DNA of 34,591 nucleotides from CAVRZY01 sp963725415 (GCA_963725415.1 CAVRZY010000277.1:1-34591), one strand, 5' to 3'; positions 17,740 to 26,585 are shown, counted from the stretch's first letter. The notes: a model not told the origin generated them from the sequence alone. Translations and numbers: made by a program.

Positions 17740-17940
17740 CGCTCCGCAGGCACAACTGGGGTACAACGAGGCGCGGGCCAGCCGCTCGGTGACGGCCCAG
17801 AGGGCGGCCACCACGGTCTGCCGGGGATGGGGCGGTTGGTGGGCGCCCTGGGCGGCGGCCGCCAGGTCCTCGATCTTGCCGAAGTACACGGTGGGGACGA
17901 TCCTGGGTTTGCCCCCGATGCGCCGGCGGCAGCCGCAAAC
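17740..17940 (-). pseudogene. Fragment of an IS1634-like transposase, N-terminal part
   Basis: On the minus strand the frame reads GGKPRIVPTVYFGKIEDL and then ETVV-like and AVTERL segments, the pattern I recall from the N-terminus of IS1634-type transposases (GKPRIV..YLG..ED, then AL..L.E.L). No catalytic part follows and no start or terminal repeats are visible. It lies directly between Rhs module 4 and the next Rhs scrap. The flanking parts of this long open frame do not look like protein. The family call is from memory of the motif. Confidence 0.45.
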
Positions 17941-17942
17941 GA

Positions 17943-17989
17943 GTAACCTCGTCAATAAACTGACCCAGGTGTCCAGGCCTCGCGCCGGG
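17943..17989 (+). repeat. Fifth Rhs core scrap
   Basis: About 46 bases starting with AACCTCGTCAATAAACTGAC match 5619-5664 of the full-length Rhs gene with about three mismatches. Rhs cassettes 3 and 4 begin at almost the same point of the core (CCCAGGTCTCC), so this marks a shared break region and perhaps a fifth, lost cassette. Confidence 0.75.
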
Positions 17990-18018
17990 TTGAGAACGGA
18001 AATCCGCGATGATACGAT
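17990..18018 (+). promoter_or_regulatory. Possible sigma-70-type promoter
   Basis: TTGAGA (17990-17995) and TACGAT (18013-18018) are 17 bases apart. The start point would fall close to 18025, only a few bases before the ATG at 18028, so the mRNA would be nearly leaderless. The -35 box starts where the Rhs scrap ends. It may be a chance match. Confidence 0.3.
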
Positions 18019-18027
18019 GAAGGGACG

Positions 18028-18237
18028 ATGGCAATTCCGAACGTAAAGCGGTTCCGGCCCTTCTGCCCGGTCTGCAATGAGACCTTCACGCTGATGGCGG
18101 TGATCCCGAAGGACACCAACGTGGAGGCGTACCTGGCCGATGTGGTGGCCCGGCACGACCACAAGGCCTACCAGGAATCCAAGCAGCAGCACTTCAAGAT
18201 CCGCGTCGGCCAGCAGAAGCAGCGCGCCCGCACGTAG
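18028..18237 (+). CDS. Small CxxC-containing protein
   Basis: I do not recognise this 69-residue protein. It has FCPVCNETF near the N-terminus, half of a possible metal site, a central helix containing ARHDH, and a basic C-terminus (RVGQQKQRART) that could bind nucleic acid. AGGGA lies just before the ATG, and the frame shows good third-position G/C use, so it is likely a real gene. It stands alone between an IS remnant and a convergent HEAT-repeat gene. Confidence 0.55.
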   Translation: MAIPNVKRFRPFCPVCNETFTLMAVIPKDTNVEAYLADVVARHDHKAYQESKQQHFKIRVGQQKQRART

Positions 18238-18282
18238 CTTTTCCGAAGAGGGCCGGCTGTCTTCTGCCGGCTGATGGCCTGT

Positions 18283-19581
18283 TCAGGGCAGCCGCGATTT
18301 CAGAGTCTTCAAAGCGATAATCCCCTGCTGGGCGACTGCGGTGTCGGGATCGTGCGCCAGGGCGTCCAGGCAGGCGATAGTGGCGGCGTCTCCGGTGTGG
18401 GCCAGGATCTGGGCCAGTTGCATCTTTTCCTCCCTGGTTCCGGGCCTGGTGGCCTCCTCCAGAGCTCGCCGCACCCGCTGCTCCCGCGAGAGCTCGATGA
18501 GGAAAGCGCGGGCCACGCCGCGCCAGGCCGAGGAGTTCAGCGTGTTGAGAAGATATTGCAGGGGGCTGAACTCGGAGACTTCCGTCTTTCCCAGCATGAC
18601 CAGGGCGAAAGCCAGCGACAGGCGGGGCGACATTTCCCGCTCGTCGTTGAAGGCTTTCTTGAGCAGGGGCAGATCGGCGGGGGCCTGAAGCCGCGCTAAC
18701 CCTTCCGCGGCAGCCGCGCGAAGCCCGTCGTCGTTGTCGGTCAGATAGCGAGCGTACAGCGGGCGGCTCTGCGGGTCGGGAATCATGGCGATGGCGGTGA
18801 GGGCGGCGCGGCGGATCCTGGTGTTACGGGCGCGCTCGAGAGCCTCGCGCAATTGCGGCAGCGCCTCCCGGTTACCAAGCAGGCCGGTGGTCTCCAGGGC
18901 CGCGATCTGGACCTTCTCTTTCAGATCCCCCAGCAGGAAAGTGATTTTGGGCGCAGCGGACGGGTCCTTGATCTTCTGCAAGGCGATGAGGCTTTCGAAA
19001 ATGACCTGGTCGTCCTTGGAGGAACGCAAGGCGTCGATCAAGTCGGGCACGGCGGCCGAGCCGCGCAGGATGCCGATGGCACAGGCCGCGTTGGCGCGGG
19101 CCTCCATACTGGCGCCGCCACGGGCCAGTTTCCCCAGCGCTGCCACGACCTCGGAGGGGACTTTCACGAACGGATCGATGACCTGATCCGTGAGGTCGGT
19201 GAAGCGGCCCTTGATGGCCGTGCCGACCCGGCGGAGCGGGGCGATCCGTCCCGTCTGCACGTAGCCGGGCAGATAGAAATTCACCAGCCCGTCGGTGGCG
19301 CGGATCTGGACCTCGGGGTGGTTGTCGCGGGTGGCCTGAATCAGCGGCTCCAGGCTGCGCGGGGTATCGATTTCCACAATGGCTTTCACTGCCTCGATGC
19401 GCACTTCAGGAACAGGGTCGGCCAGCAGGGCCTGGAGTTGGGGCATGGCATCGGAGCCCTGGCGGGCCAGTTCGCGCGCGGTCCAGATCCGCTGCTTAGT
19501 GGTCAGGCGCTGATCCTGCGCCGGAACCGGCGACGAGAAACAAATCGCTAGGGCCAGCACCCCGGCCTGCCACAACCTCAT
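18283..19581 (-). CDS. Exported HEAT-repeat protein
   Basis: The 432-residue protein has a signal peptide (ending near SSPVPAQ) and then helical repeats of about 30-35 residues all along, such as AVPDLIDALRSSKDDQVIFE and IRRAALTAIAMIPD, with a few longer inserts around residues 95-150. HEAT repeats form a curved scaffold for protein-protein contacts; no enzyme motif is visible. The start fits the signal peptide; GGAA lies just upstream. It is 36 bases downstream of the VWFA gene on the same strand, so the two may be co-transcribed. The partner is unknown. Confidence 0.85.
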   Translation of the reverse strand: MRLWQAGVLALAICFSSPVPAQDQRLTTKQRIWTARELARQGSDAMPQLQALLADPVPEVRIEAVKAIVEIDTPRSLEPLIQATRDNHPEVQIRATDGLVNFYLPGYVQTGRIAPLRRVGTAIKGRFTDLTDQVIDPFVKVPSEVVAALGKLARGGASMEARANAACAIGILRGSAAVPDLIDALRSSKDDQVIFESLIALQKIKDPSAAPKITFLLGDLKEKVQIAALETTGLLGNREALPQLREALERARNTRIRRAALTAIAMIPDPQSRPLYARYLTDNDDGLRAAAAEGLARLQAPADLPLLKKAFNDEREMSPRLSLAFALVMLGKTEVSEFSPLQYLLNTLNSSAWRGVARAFLIELSREQRVRRALEEATRPGTREEKMQLAQILAHTGDAATIACLDALAHDPDTAVAQQGIIALKTLKSRLP

Positions 19582-19617
19582 ACTTTCCAGTATAGTGCCG
19601 CCCGCAACAGGAACGGC

Positions 19618-20697
19618 TCAGCGGAGAACCACTCGGGCGCCGCCGTACAGCTTGCCCTTGCCCTTGTCCAGCAGCATGGCCTGCACCCGGTGGGGCTGCT
19701 TGTTCTCTCCGGGCGCGGCCGGATAGTACCCGGCTACGTATTCCGCCCGGATCTGGGCCACCAGCGCCTGGAGGATCTTGCGGATCATCGCATTGTTGAC
19801 CATGGGAGGGTCGAAGCTGCGCCCGCCGGTCGGCGCGCCAATCCCGGCAAACTCCGCCATCTCCATCTCCCTGTCGCGCGCGACTGCCTGGCGCTCAAGC
19901 GCCCGAGCGTCAGAGGGCAGTTGGCTTCCCCAAGTCGAGCTGCGGCCCCGTGCTTCGTGCGATGGTGGGATGCGTTCCCTGGCCCCCGCCGCCTGCTTCA
20001 GGATGCGGTCGTGACCCAGCACAACAGGATAGAGCGGAATGCCGTAAGCCTTCGCGACGCTCATGGCTGCTTCCGGCCGGGTCTTGGTGGTGGAGAAGCC
20101 GTCGGAAAAAACGAGCATCACGCGCGAGGCATTGGTTGCGGCGCCGGCGGCATCGCGCGCCGTCTGCATGATGGCTTCGTAGAGGCGGGTGCCGCTGTGG
20201 GTGAAATCGTAGACCCCGCCCAGGGCCTGCTTCAGCTTCTCCACGTCGGCAGTGGGCTGCGAGAACCGTTTCAGTTTCGCTGCAAAGGCATAAACGGCGA
20301 CGCCCACGTGATCGCCCAGGCCATCCAGGAGAGTCTCTTTGATCGAGAGCGTGTCCAGCAGATTCCAGTTCATGACGCTGAGGCTGACGTCGAATAGCAG
20401 AATGACCTCGACCGGGATGGTGCGCCCGCCCGCCGGCCCGCTGCCGGGGCCTTCAAAAACCGCCACCTTCTGCGGGACGCCCTCCTCGAGCAGTTGAATG
20501 TCCCCGGCGCGTAGGTCCTCCACGTACTTGCCTTTGCGCAGCACGTGAAAGCGGACCAAGGCCAGGTTGGCTTCGGTGCGGAATACCACCGTGGGTTGCT
20601 CCTCGGAGGGCGGCTTCTGGGCGGGGGCCGCCTGTTGGGGGCAAGCCGGCAGAGCTGCCAGCAGCAACAGGCCTAAGTGCTCTCTGGGCGATCTCAT
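19618..20697 (-). CDS. Exported VWFA-domain protein of the acidobacterial type
   Basis: The 359-residue protein has a signal sequence with a possible lipobox (LPAC near residue 19), an N-terminal beta region, and a von Willebrand A domain with the metal-ion-binding motif DVSLS at 103-107. The layout (short N-terminal beta domain with LVRFHVLRKGKYVEDL, then VWFA, then EYVAGYYP near the C-terminus) is that of the VWFA-related family very common in Acidobacteria (TIGR03436). The open frame extends upstream to 21117, but ATG 20697 is chosen because AGGAGGG (20704-20710) precedes it and it begins the signal sequence. It is divergent from the S41 peptidase gene. The ligand is unknown. Confidence 0.85.
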   Translation of the reverse strand: MRSPREHLGLLLLAALPACPQQAAPAQKPPSEEQPTVVFRTEANLALVRFHVLRKGKYVEDLRAGDIQLLEEGVPQKVAVFEGPGSGPAGGRTIPVEVILLFDVSLSVMNWNLLDTLSIKETLLDGLGDHVGVAVYAFAAKLKRFSQPTADVEKLKQALGGVYDFTHSGTRLYEAIMQTARDAAGAATNASRVMLVFSDGFSTTKTRPEAAMSVAKAYGIPLYPVVLGHDRILKQAAGARERIPPSHEARGRSSTWGSQLPSDARALERQAVARDREMEMAEFAGIGAPTGGRSFDPPMVNNAMIRKILQALVAQIRAEYVAGYYPAAPGENKQPHRVQAMLLDKGKGKLYGGARVVLR

Positions 20698-20848
20698 CAC
20701 CGACCCTCCTATCATAATTCGGGGCGGACAGCCTGGCGGAAGGAATCGCCCTTGTTGTGTCATCATGCGTGTTGATGCCGATCTTGCTGTTCGCCGAACG
20801 ACTGGTAGCTGATGCCCCCGGAGATCGCAGGGGAGGAGGAAAGCTGAG

Positions 20849-22117
20849 ATGCGAGTTCTGACGTTGCTGCTGGCATTGCTGGCCAGCGCGAAAGGCGTCT
20901 TAAGCCCCGCCGAACGCCAGCGCAACATCGAGTCGTTCGAGTACGTCTGGAAGACGGTCCGGGACAAGCACTGGGACCCCAAACTGAACGGCGTGGACTG
21001 GCAGGCGGTGCACGACGAGCTGCGCCCGCAGCTTGAGAAGGCGGACTCGATGGAGAAGGCCCGAAGCGTCATGGCCGAGATGCTGGACCGGCTGAAACAA
21101 TCCCATTTCGGCATCATTCCCGCGGAGGCTTACGGGCAGATGCGATTGGGACAGGGCTCGCAAGACGGGAGCACGGGCCTGGACGTCAGGGTCATTGCCG
21201 GTCGTGTGCTGGTGTCCTCGGTGGAGAAGGACTCATCTGCCGCGGCCGCAGGCATCCGGCCGGGCTGGGAGGTACTGGCAATCGACGACAAGGAGCTTGG
21301 CCCAGTCCTTGAACGGATTACGAAGTTCTTCAAGAAATCGACTCTGCGCGTGCTGATGGCCTATGCCGAAGTCGTTCACCGTTTGCGGGGCAAACCGGGC
21401 AGCGCAGCCAGGTTGCGGCTGCGAAATGGCGAAAACCAGACGGTGGACCTCTCCGTGGCCCGCCTCCAACGGCGTGGCGTCAGGTCCCAGCTTGGTTTCC
21501 TGCCAGCCATGTACGTGTGGGCCGAGTCCCGCAAGCTGGAGGGCGGCATCGGATACCTGGCCTTCAACATGTTCATGGACCCGGAGAACGTGATGAAGAC
21601 CGCGGCAGACGCCATCGCCTCCTGCCTGGACTGCAAGGGATTCGTCATTGACCTGCGGGGCAACCCCGGCGGCATCGGCGCCATGGCCATGGGACTGGCC
21701 GGCTGGTTCGTGGAGGAAAAAGGACTTCGCCTGGGCACGATGTATACCCGGGAAACCTCCTTGCGCTTCGTAGTCAACCCCCGCCCGGTGACCTACCGCG
21801 GTCCCCTGGCGATTCTGGTGGATGGCTGCACCGGCTCGACCGCCGAAGTCTTCTCCGGAGGCATGAAGGACATCCAACGGGCGCGCATTTTCGGCTCGCG
21901 CACCGCGGGCGCCGCCTTGCCCTCGGCCATCGAGAAACTCGCCAACGGCGACGGCTTCCAGTACGCGTTCGCCAACTATATCTCGGAAGGAGGCAAGCCG
22001 CTCGAGGGAATCGGGGTCCTGCCCGATGTCGAGGTCGAACTCACGCGCGGATCGCTCCTTCAGGGCCGGGACAGGGTGCTGGAGGCCGCGGTAGATTGGG
22101 TTAAACAACAGAACTAG
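20849..22117 (+). CDS. Exported S41-family peptidase with PDZ domain
   Basis: The 422-residue protein has a short signal peptide, an N-terminal helical part, a QSHFG segment with the likely catalytic His, a PDZ-like region (about 110-150, SSVEKDSSAAAAGIRPGW), and the S41 core with GFVIDLRGNPGG and the nucleophile Ser330 in TGSTAEVF. The Lys of CtpA-type enzymes is not evident in GSRTAGAALPS, so a tricorn-like Ser-His arrangement is more likely. GGAGGAGG precedes the ATG. It is followed after ten bases by another exported-protein gene, so it heads a small operon, and it is divergent from the VWFA gene. Confidence 0.88.
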   Translation: MRVLTLLLALLASAKGVLSPAERQRNIESFEYVWKTVRDKHWDPKLNGVDWQAVHDELRPQLEKADSMEKARSVMAEMLDRLKQSHFGIIPAEAYGQMRLGQGSQDGSTGLDVRVIAGRVLVSSVEKDSSAAAAGIRPGWEVLAIDDKELGPVLERITKFFKKSTLRVLMAYAEVVHRLRGKPGSAARLRLRNGENQTVDLSVARLQRRGVRSQLGFLPAMYVWAESRKLEGGIGYLAFNMFMDPENVMKTAADAIASCLDCKGFVIDLRGNPGGIGAMAMGLAGWFVEEKGLRLGTMYTRETSLRFVVNPRPVTYRGPLAILVDGCTGSTAEVFSGGMKDIQRARIFGSRTAGAALPSAIEKLANGDGFQYAFANYISEGGKPLEGIGVLPDVEVELTRGSLLQGRDRVLEAAVDWVKQQN

Positions 22118-22127
22118 GAAACAGAAC

Positions 22128-22897
22128 ATGAAACGCACATTCTTCAGATACGATTTGGCGACGGCCCTGCTGGCGGCTATTCTCTGTTCCGCAATGGCGC
22201 AGGAGCCGCCGCCCCAGGGGGCGACGATTCTCGACAAGTACATCGAGGCGACCGGCGGCCGGGCAGCCTACGAGAAGCTGCGCACCGAGGTCCGAACCGG
22301 CAGCATGGAACTGGTGGGGAAGGGCATCACCGCCAGCATGACTCTTTACCGGGCTGCGCCGAGCAAGAGCTACATGGTGATGGAGATGCCGGGCGTCGGC
22401 AAGATGGAGGAGGGCACCGACGGAGTGGTGGTTTGGAGCCGGTCCGCCATTCAGGCCCCCGAGTCAAAGAGGGGGACGAGAAAGCCTTGGGCCTTCTGGG
22501 TGCGGCCTTTAACGGCGACCTGCGCTGGCGGGAGCTCTACAACAACGTCGAGATGGCAGGGGTCGAGGAGGTTAGCGGACAGCCCTGCTACAAGGTCGCC
22601 CTGAGCACCAAGGATGGCATCCAGCAGACGCGCTACTACGACAAGAAGACCGGCCTTTTGGTGAAGACGGTAATGACCGTGAAGACGCAGATGGGCGAGA
22701 TTCCGACCGAGTCGCTGGCCAGCGATTACAGGAGCGTGGCCGGCGTGCTGGTCGCGCACAAGATCTCGATGAAGATGCTGGGGCAGGAGATGGTCATCGC
22801 CTTCGACAGCGTGAAGGCCAACATCGAGATCGACGAGTCCCACTTCCGCGTGCCCGCGGAGATCACGGCATTGCTGGCCAAGGACAAAGCGAAGTAG
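22128..22897 (+). pseudogene. Exported outer-membrane-lipoprotein-like protein, one frameshift
   Basis: Two frames join into one protein of about 255 residues. The first gives a signal peptide (ending AMAQ) and ILDKYIEATGGRAAYEKL, typical of exported proteins of this size in Acidobacteria; the second continues from RVKEGDEKALGLLGAAFNGD to YYDKKTGLLVK and FDSVKANIEIDESHFRVP, a LolA-like beta-sheet pattern. The break is near 22454-22460. Adding one G before the C5 run would restore IQGPRVKEG, so one base is missing, by mutation or by sequencing error. It is ten bases after the S41 peptidase stop, in the same operon. Function unknown. Confidence 0.7.
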
Positions 22898-22985
22898 CGC
22901 AGGGCGGCGTGGCGAGAGCGGACAGAGCCGGTTCTTCTTGGGCTGGGTCACTCCAGTCGATTCCCACGGAAGATCCAGCACCGGC

Positions 22986-23414
22986 TCACTCGACCCTGCC
23001 AGGATCTTCCGGGTTGCCAGCCCCCTTGAACACCTCGTCGATCTCCACCTGGTACCCGCTCACCAGCCGGTTGGTTTCGTTCGCCATCCCCACCACCGCC
23101 ATCAGCTCGGTAAACATGGCGTCCGTCATCCCCGCCTTGCGCGCCGCCGCGGTGTGGGACGCGATGCAGTAACCGCACTGGTTGGTGACGCTCACGGCCA
23201 CGTAGATCATCTCTTTGGTCAGCGGATCCAGCGCGCCCGGTGCCATGATCTCCTTGACGCTCTGCCAGGTCCGCCGCAGCGCGACCGGATCGCGCGCCAG
23301 CGCCTTCCAGAAGTTGTTGATCCGATCCGTCTGGCGGGTAGCCATGATGTCGTCATAAACAGCCCGCACTTCCGGGCTCGCCTCTTGGTACTCGATCAGT
23401 CCCAAAGTCGCCAT
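22986..23414 (-). CDS. Carboxymuconolactone decarboxylase/AhpD-like protein
   Basis: The 142-residue protein has the AhpD-type motif E68, C80, C83 and H87 (NQCGYCIASH) with the exact E-x11-CxxC-x3-H spacing. Such proteins are small helical redox proteins that reduce peroxides or partner thiol proteins; the CxxC pair is the active site. GGGAGAG lies four bases before the ATG on the minus strand. It is a lone gene divergent from the aconitase X operon. True decarboxylase activity is unlikely given the CxxC; peroxidase-like activity is the better guess. Confidence 0.87.
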   Translation of the reverse strand: MATLGLIEYQEASPEVRAVYDDIMATRQTDRINNFWKALARDPVALRRTWQSVKEIMAPGALDPLTKEMIYVAVSVTNQCGYCIASHTAAARKAGMTDAMFTELMAVVGMANETNRLVSGYQVEIDEVFKGAGNPEDPGRVE

Positions 23415-23508
23415 TTCACTCTCCCATAGGAGATTATGCCGCCTCCGCCCGCGCGCCGTGAGCGATTCTGTACAATCGTAATGCCTCAGAAGGTGTGAAA
23501 AAATCGGC

Positions 23509-23530
23509 GGACAGGCGAAACCGCCTGTCC
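23509..23530. repeat. Palindromic repeat, same as the intron 5' exon hairpin
   Basis: GGACAGGCG (23509-23517) pairs with CGCCTGTCC (23522-23530) around AAAC. Outside it, GTAATGCC (23478-23485) and GGCATTAC (23537-23544) form a second pair of arms, and TACAATC occurs on both flanks as a direct repeat. On the minus strand the hairpin is followed by six T (23498-23503), so it could end transcription in that direction, but no minus-strand gene lies upstream. It looks like a dispersed extragenic palindrome. Confidence 0.65.
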
Positions 23531-23568
23531 CACGGTGGCATTACGTACAATCTCGTTGTGGTCTGCCT

Positions 23569-24818
23569 ATGGACCTGACTGATGAGCAGCGCGTCATACT
23601 GAACGGCGCCCGCGGCCCCTACTTGGCCACCTGCATGCGCTGGCTGGTCGAGTGGGGCGAGGTCATGGGCGCTCGCCGGCTGATCCCGGTCACCAACACG
23701 CACGTGCTGCTTCCCGTGCCCAACCTGATGGCCCGCGGCGCCTCCCGGCAAACAATCGAGCAGTACGTGGACGGCCTCCGGCAGGCCTGCGCCCACCGCA
23801 CTGCTCCCGGCTGCCTCTGCACCGTCCATACCCTGTTCCTCACGCTCGACGACCTCGATGTTCCCGAGAACGATCCCGAGCAGGTCGGCGTGCAAAAGGA
23901 GATCGCCGCGCTGGCGGCCCAGGCGGGCTTCATTTCCACCTGGACCTGCGCCCCCTACCTGGTCGGCAACGTGCCGCTCAAAGGCGAAATCTGCGCCTGG
24001 ACCGAGTCCTCGGCGGTGGTCTACGCCAACTCCATCCTCGCTGCCCGCACCACCCGGCACGGCAACGAGAGCGCCATCGCCGCCTCGCTGCTGGGCTTGG
24101 TGCCCGAGTTCGGCGTGCTGCTGGACGAAAACCGCAAGGGTACCCTCCGCATCGAAGTCTCGGCGGATCTCGACAGCCCCACCGACTGGGGCGCCCTGGG
24201 TTACTTCGGCGGCAAGCTCGCCGGCCTCGGCATCCCCGTGTTTAACGGCGTGCCCCGCCCCTCCCAGGACGAAGCCAAGCAGCTATGCGCGGCCTTGGCC
24301 ACCTCCGGTGGTGTCACCATGTGTCACATCGCCGGTGTCACGCCGGAAGCCTCCACCCTGGAGGCGGCCTTCCACGGCGACGTCCCAGAGGACCACGTCG
24401 CCTTCACAAACGCCACCCTGCGCCAGACCTATGCCTCCCTCCGCAACCACACCGGCGACGAGATCGACTCGGTGATCCTGGGCTGCCCCACGCCTCCCTT
24501 CAGGAGATCGCCCAGATCGCCTCCCTGCTCGAAGGCCGGCGCGTGGCCCCCAGCGTGCGCCTCTGGGTCAACACAGCCCGCGGCCTAAAGAGCTACGCCG
24601 ATGCCATCGGATACACACGAATCGTCGAGCAGGCCGGCGGGCGCATCCTCTGCGATACCTGCCCCACCAACATGCGCATGCCGGCCAAGCGTATCGTCAC
24701 CCACGGGTTCAAGCAAGCCCACTACGCCCGCGGCATGGTCGGCGCCGAGGTAATTGTGGCCGAAACCGGACCATGCATTCGCGCGGCCCTGGCCGGGAGG
24801 TGGCTCGGTGACGACTGA
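23569..24818 (+). pseudogene. Aconitase X catalytic (large) subunit, one frameshift
   Basis: The AcnX large subunit carries the Fe-S centre; known members dehydrate cis-3-hydroxy-L-proline (bacteria) or mevalonate phosphate (archaea). The frame runs from MDLTDEQ through GNESAIAASLLG and the Cys segment VTMCHIAGVTPE, then shifts near 24485-24490: DSVILGCP continues as ASLQEIAQIASLLEGRR in another frame and on to the second Cys site CDTCPTN. One extra C in the C4 run (TGCCCCACG) would restore GCPHASLQEI, so one base is missing. The repaired protein would be about 417 residues, normal for the family. It overlaps the small-subunit gene by 11 bases. The enzyme is probably functional if the shift is a sequence error. 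Confidence 0.78.
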
Positions 24819-25233
24819 ATCGCTCGAGATCAAGGGACGCGGCGTGGTGAAGGGCCGCGCCCAAGGTCCGGCCCTGGTGGCCGACGCCACACTGTCTTTC
24901 TGGGGCGAGGTCGATCCGGTTACCGGAAAAGTGATCGCCGTGGGCCATCCGCTGGAGGGGCAGTCGCTGCGCGGCCGCGTCCTGGTCATCCGCTCCACCA
25001 AGGGCTCTTCGGCCACGCCCATGATCCTGAACCTCGCCAAGCTGGAAGGAAACGCCCCAGTGGCATTTGTGAACGTGGAAGTAGACAGCCTGGCCGCCCT
25101 GGGCTGCATCGTGAACCAAATCCCAATGATTACGGACCTCGCGCAAGACCCGTTCGAGAGCATCCGCACCGGCGATCACCTCGTCGTGGATGCGGACCTG
25201 GGCTTGGTGCGAGTCACACGGAGGACATCATGA
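24808..25233 (+). CDS. Aconitase X swivel (small) subunit
   Basis: The 141-residue protein is the small swivel-domain partner of the large AcnX subunit and closes over its active site. Typical segments are GRGVVKGRAQGPALV, VIAVGHPLEGQSLRGRVLVI and TKGSSATPMIL. The GTG at 24808 is chosen because GGGAGG (24795-24800) lies seven bases before it and upstream codons overlap the large subunit. It overlaps that gene by 11 bases and the next gene by ATGA, so all three are one transcription and translation unit. The substrate cannot be told from sequence alone; cis-3-hydroxy-L-proline is likeliest for a bacterial enzyme. Confidence 0.85.
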   Translation: MTTESLEIKGRGVVKGRAQGPALVADATLSFWGEVDPVTGKVIAVGHPLEGQSLRGRVLVIRSTKGSSATPMILNLAKLEGNAPVAFVNVEVDSLAALGCIVNQIPMITDLAQDPFESIRTGDHLVVDADLGLVRVTRRTS

Positions 25234-26582
25234 ATCGACGCGGTTTTATGAAGAGCAGTGCCCTGGCCGCCATGGCCGCCCCGGCAAATCCGGTCGCTGC
25301 GAACGACCGGATCGGTATCGGAGTCGTCGGCTGCGGCGGCATGGGGCGCATGGACCTGATCGACTTTCAAAAGAATCCGGAAGTTGAAATCGTGGCCGTC
25401 TGCGACGTCTACAAGCCCAACGCCGAACGGGCGCGTGAGCTGGCCGGAGGGAAGGCTCGGGTGTACGGCGATTATCAGCGCGTCCTCGAGCACACCGACG
25501 TTCACGCCGTGGTCGTCGCCACCCCCGACCACTGGCATCCCCTCATCACCGTGGATGCCTGCAACGCCGGCAAGGATGTCTATGTCGAGAAGCCGGTCTC
25601 GCACAACGTCCGCGAGGGCCGCCTGATGGTCGAGGCCGCGCGGCGCAACCGGCGCATCGTGCAGGTCGGCATCCAGCAGCGCTCCGGCTCCCACTTCCAG
25701 CGAGCCGTGAAGGCGGTCCAGGAAGGCAAGATCGGCAAGGTCCACTTCGCCCAGTGCTGGAACCACGTGCCGACCGCGCCCGCCGGCATGGGGTTCCCCA
25801 CGGACACCGCGCCGCCCCCTGACCTGGATTGGGATTTCTGGCTCGGCCCCGCACCCAAAGTCCCCTACAACCCCGCCCGCCGCAACTTCCGCGCCTTCTG
25901 GGACTACGCCGGCGGCGAGCTTACCAACTGGTGCGTTCACCTCATCGACGTCGTGCATTGGGCGCTCGGCGTGGACGCTCCCTTGAGCGTCGCCAGTTCC
26001 GGGGGCAAGTACTTCATCAAGGACTGCCGCGACTGCCCCGACACCCAGGAAGTGATCTGGGAGTACCCGGATTGCCTGGTGCGCTACTCGACCCTGGCCC
26101 ACAACAGCTACGGCCCCAGCGGCAATCCTGGCTGGAAGCCCTTCGGAAGCTACGGCATCATGATGCAGGGCACCCTGGGCACCATCTTCATTGACCGCAG
26201 CGGCTACGAGATCATCCCCCAGGCCACCGCCCGCGCGGAGAAGGTCTCCCAGAGCTTCCGCGACGCCTACGACGACCTCAGCGGCCTGGGCCTTTACTAC
26301 ACCGGCGACACCCCCGCCGAGCGCGGCACAACCTCGCTCCAGCACCTGCCCCACGTTCGCAACTTCCTGGACTGCATCGAAACCCGCGCGCTGCCGGCCG
26401 GCGACATCGAGATCGGCCATCGCAGCACCGCCACCTGCCTGCTGGGCAACATCGCCTTCCGCACCGGCCAGAAGCTCCTCTGGGACCCCAAATCCGAAAA
26501 AATCACCAACAGCCGCGAAGCCAACGACCTGCTAACCCGCCAATACCGCGCCCCGTGGAAGCTGGCGGGGATGGAGGGGTGA
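25230..26582 (+). CDS. Tat-exported Gfo/Idh/MocA-family oxidoreductase
   Basis: The 450-residue protein opens with a twin-arginine signal (MNRRGFMKSSALAAMAAP), then a Rossmann fold (GVVGCGGMGRMD, residues 31-42) for NAD(P), and the family's EKP motif at 120-122, where Lys121 is the usual catalytic or cofactor-contact residue. HWHP follows ATPD, as in exported Gfo/Idh members, which pick up cofactor before export. The start overlaps the AcnX small subunit stop (ATGA, 25230-25233). The substrate, probably a sugar or sugar acid, is unknown; why it is coupled to aconitase X is not clear. Confidence 0.9.
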   Translation: MNRRGFMKSSALAAMAAPANPVAANDRIGIGVVGCGGMGRMDLIDFQKNPEVEIVAVCDVYKPNAERARELAGGKARVYGDYQRVLEHTDVHAVVVATPDHWHPLITVDACNAGKDVYVEKPVSHNVREGRLMVEAARRNRRIVQVGIQQRSGSHFQRAVKAVQEGKIGKVHFAQCWNHVPTAPAGMGFPTDTAPPPDLDWDFWLGPAPKVPYNPARRNFRAFWDYAGGELTNWCVHLIDVVHWALGVDAPLSVASSGGKYFIKDCRDCPDTQEVIWEYPDCLVRYSTLAHNSYGPSGNPGWKPFGSYGIMMQGTLGTIFIDRSGYEIIPQATARAEKVSQSFRDAYDDLSGLGLYYTGDTPAERGTTSLQHLPHVRNFLDCIETRALPAGDIEIGHRSTATCLLGNIAFRTGQKLLWDPKSEKITNSREANDLLTRQYRAPWKLAGMEG

Positions 26583-26585
26583 GGG
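26514..26585 (+). repeat. 3' end of the oxidoreductase gene, first copy of a 72-bp direct repeat
   Basis: This end of the Gfo/Idh gene (codons for REANDLLTRQYRAPWKLAG and the stop) recurs at 26969-27040 with only a few changes. The two copies flank hicB and the 5' part of hicA. Confidence 0.85.

Noticed and set aside
20698..21117. N-terminal extension of the VWFA protein
   Set aside because: The frame is open, but it overlaps the divergent S41 gene, and the signal peptide with strong Shine-Dalgarno sets the start at 20697.
23498..23530. Minus-strand rho-independent terminator
   Set aside because: Hairpin plus T6 looks like one, but there is no minus-strand gene to its right for it to end; it is better called a dispersed palindrome.
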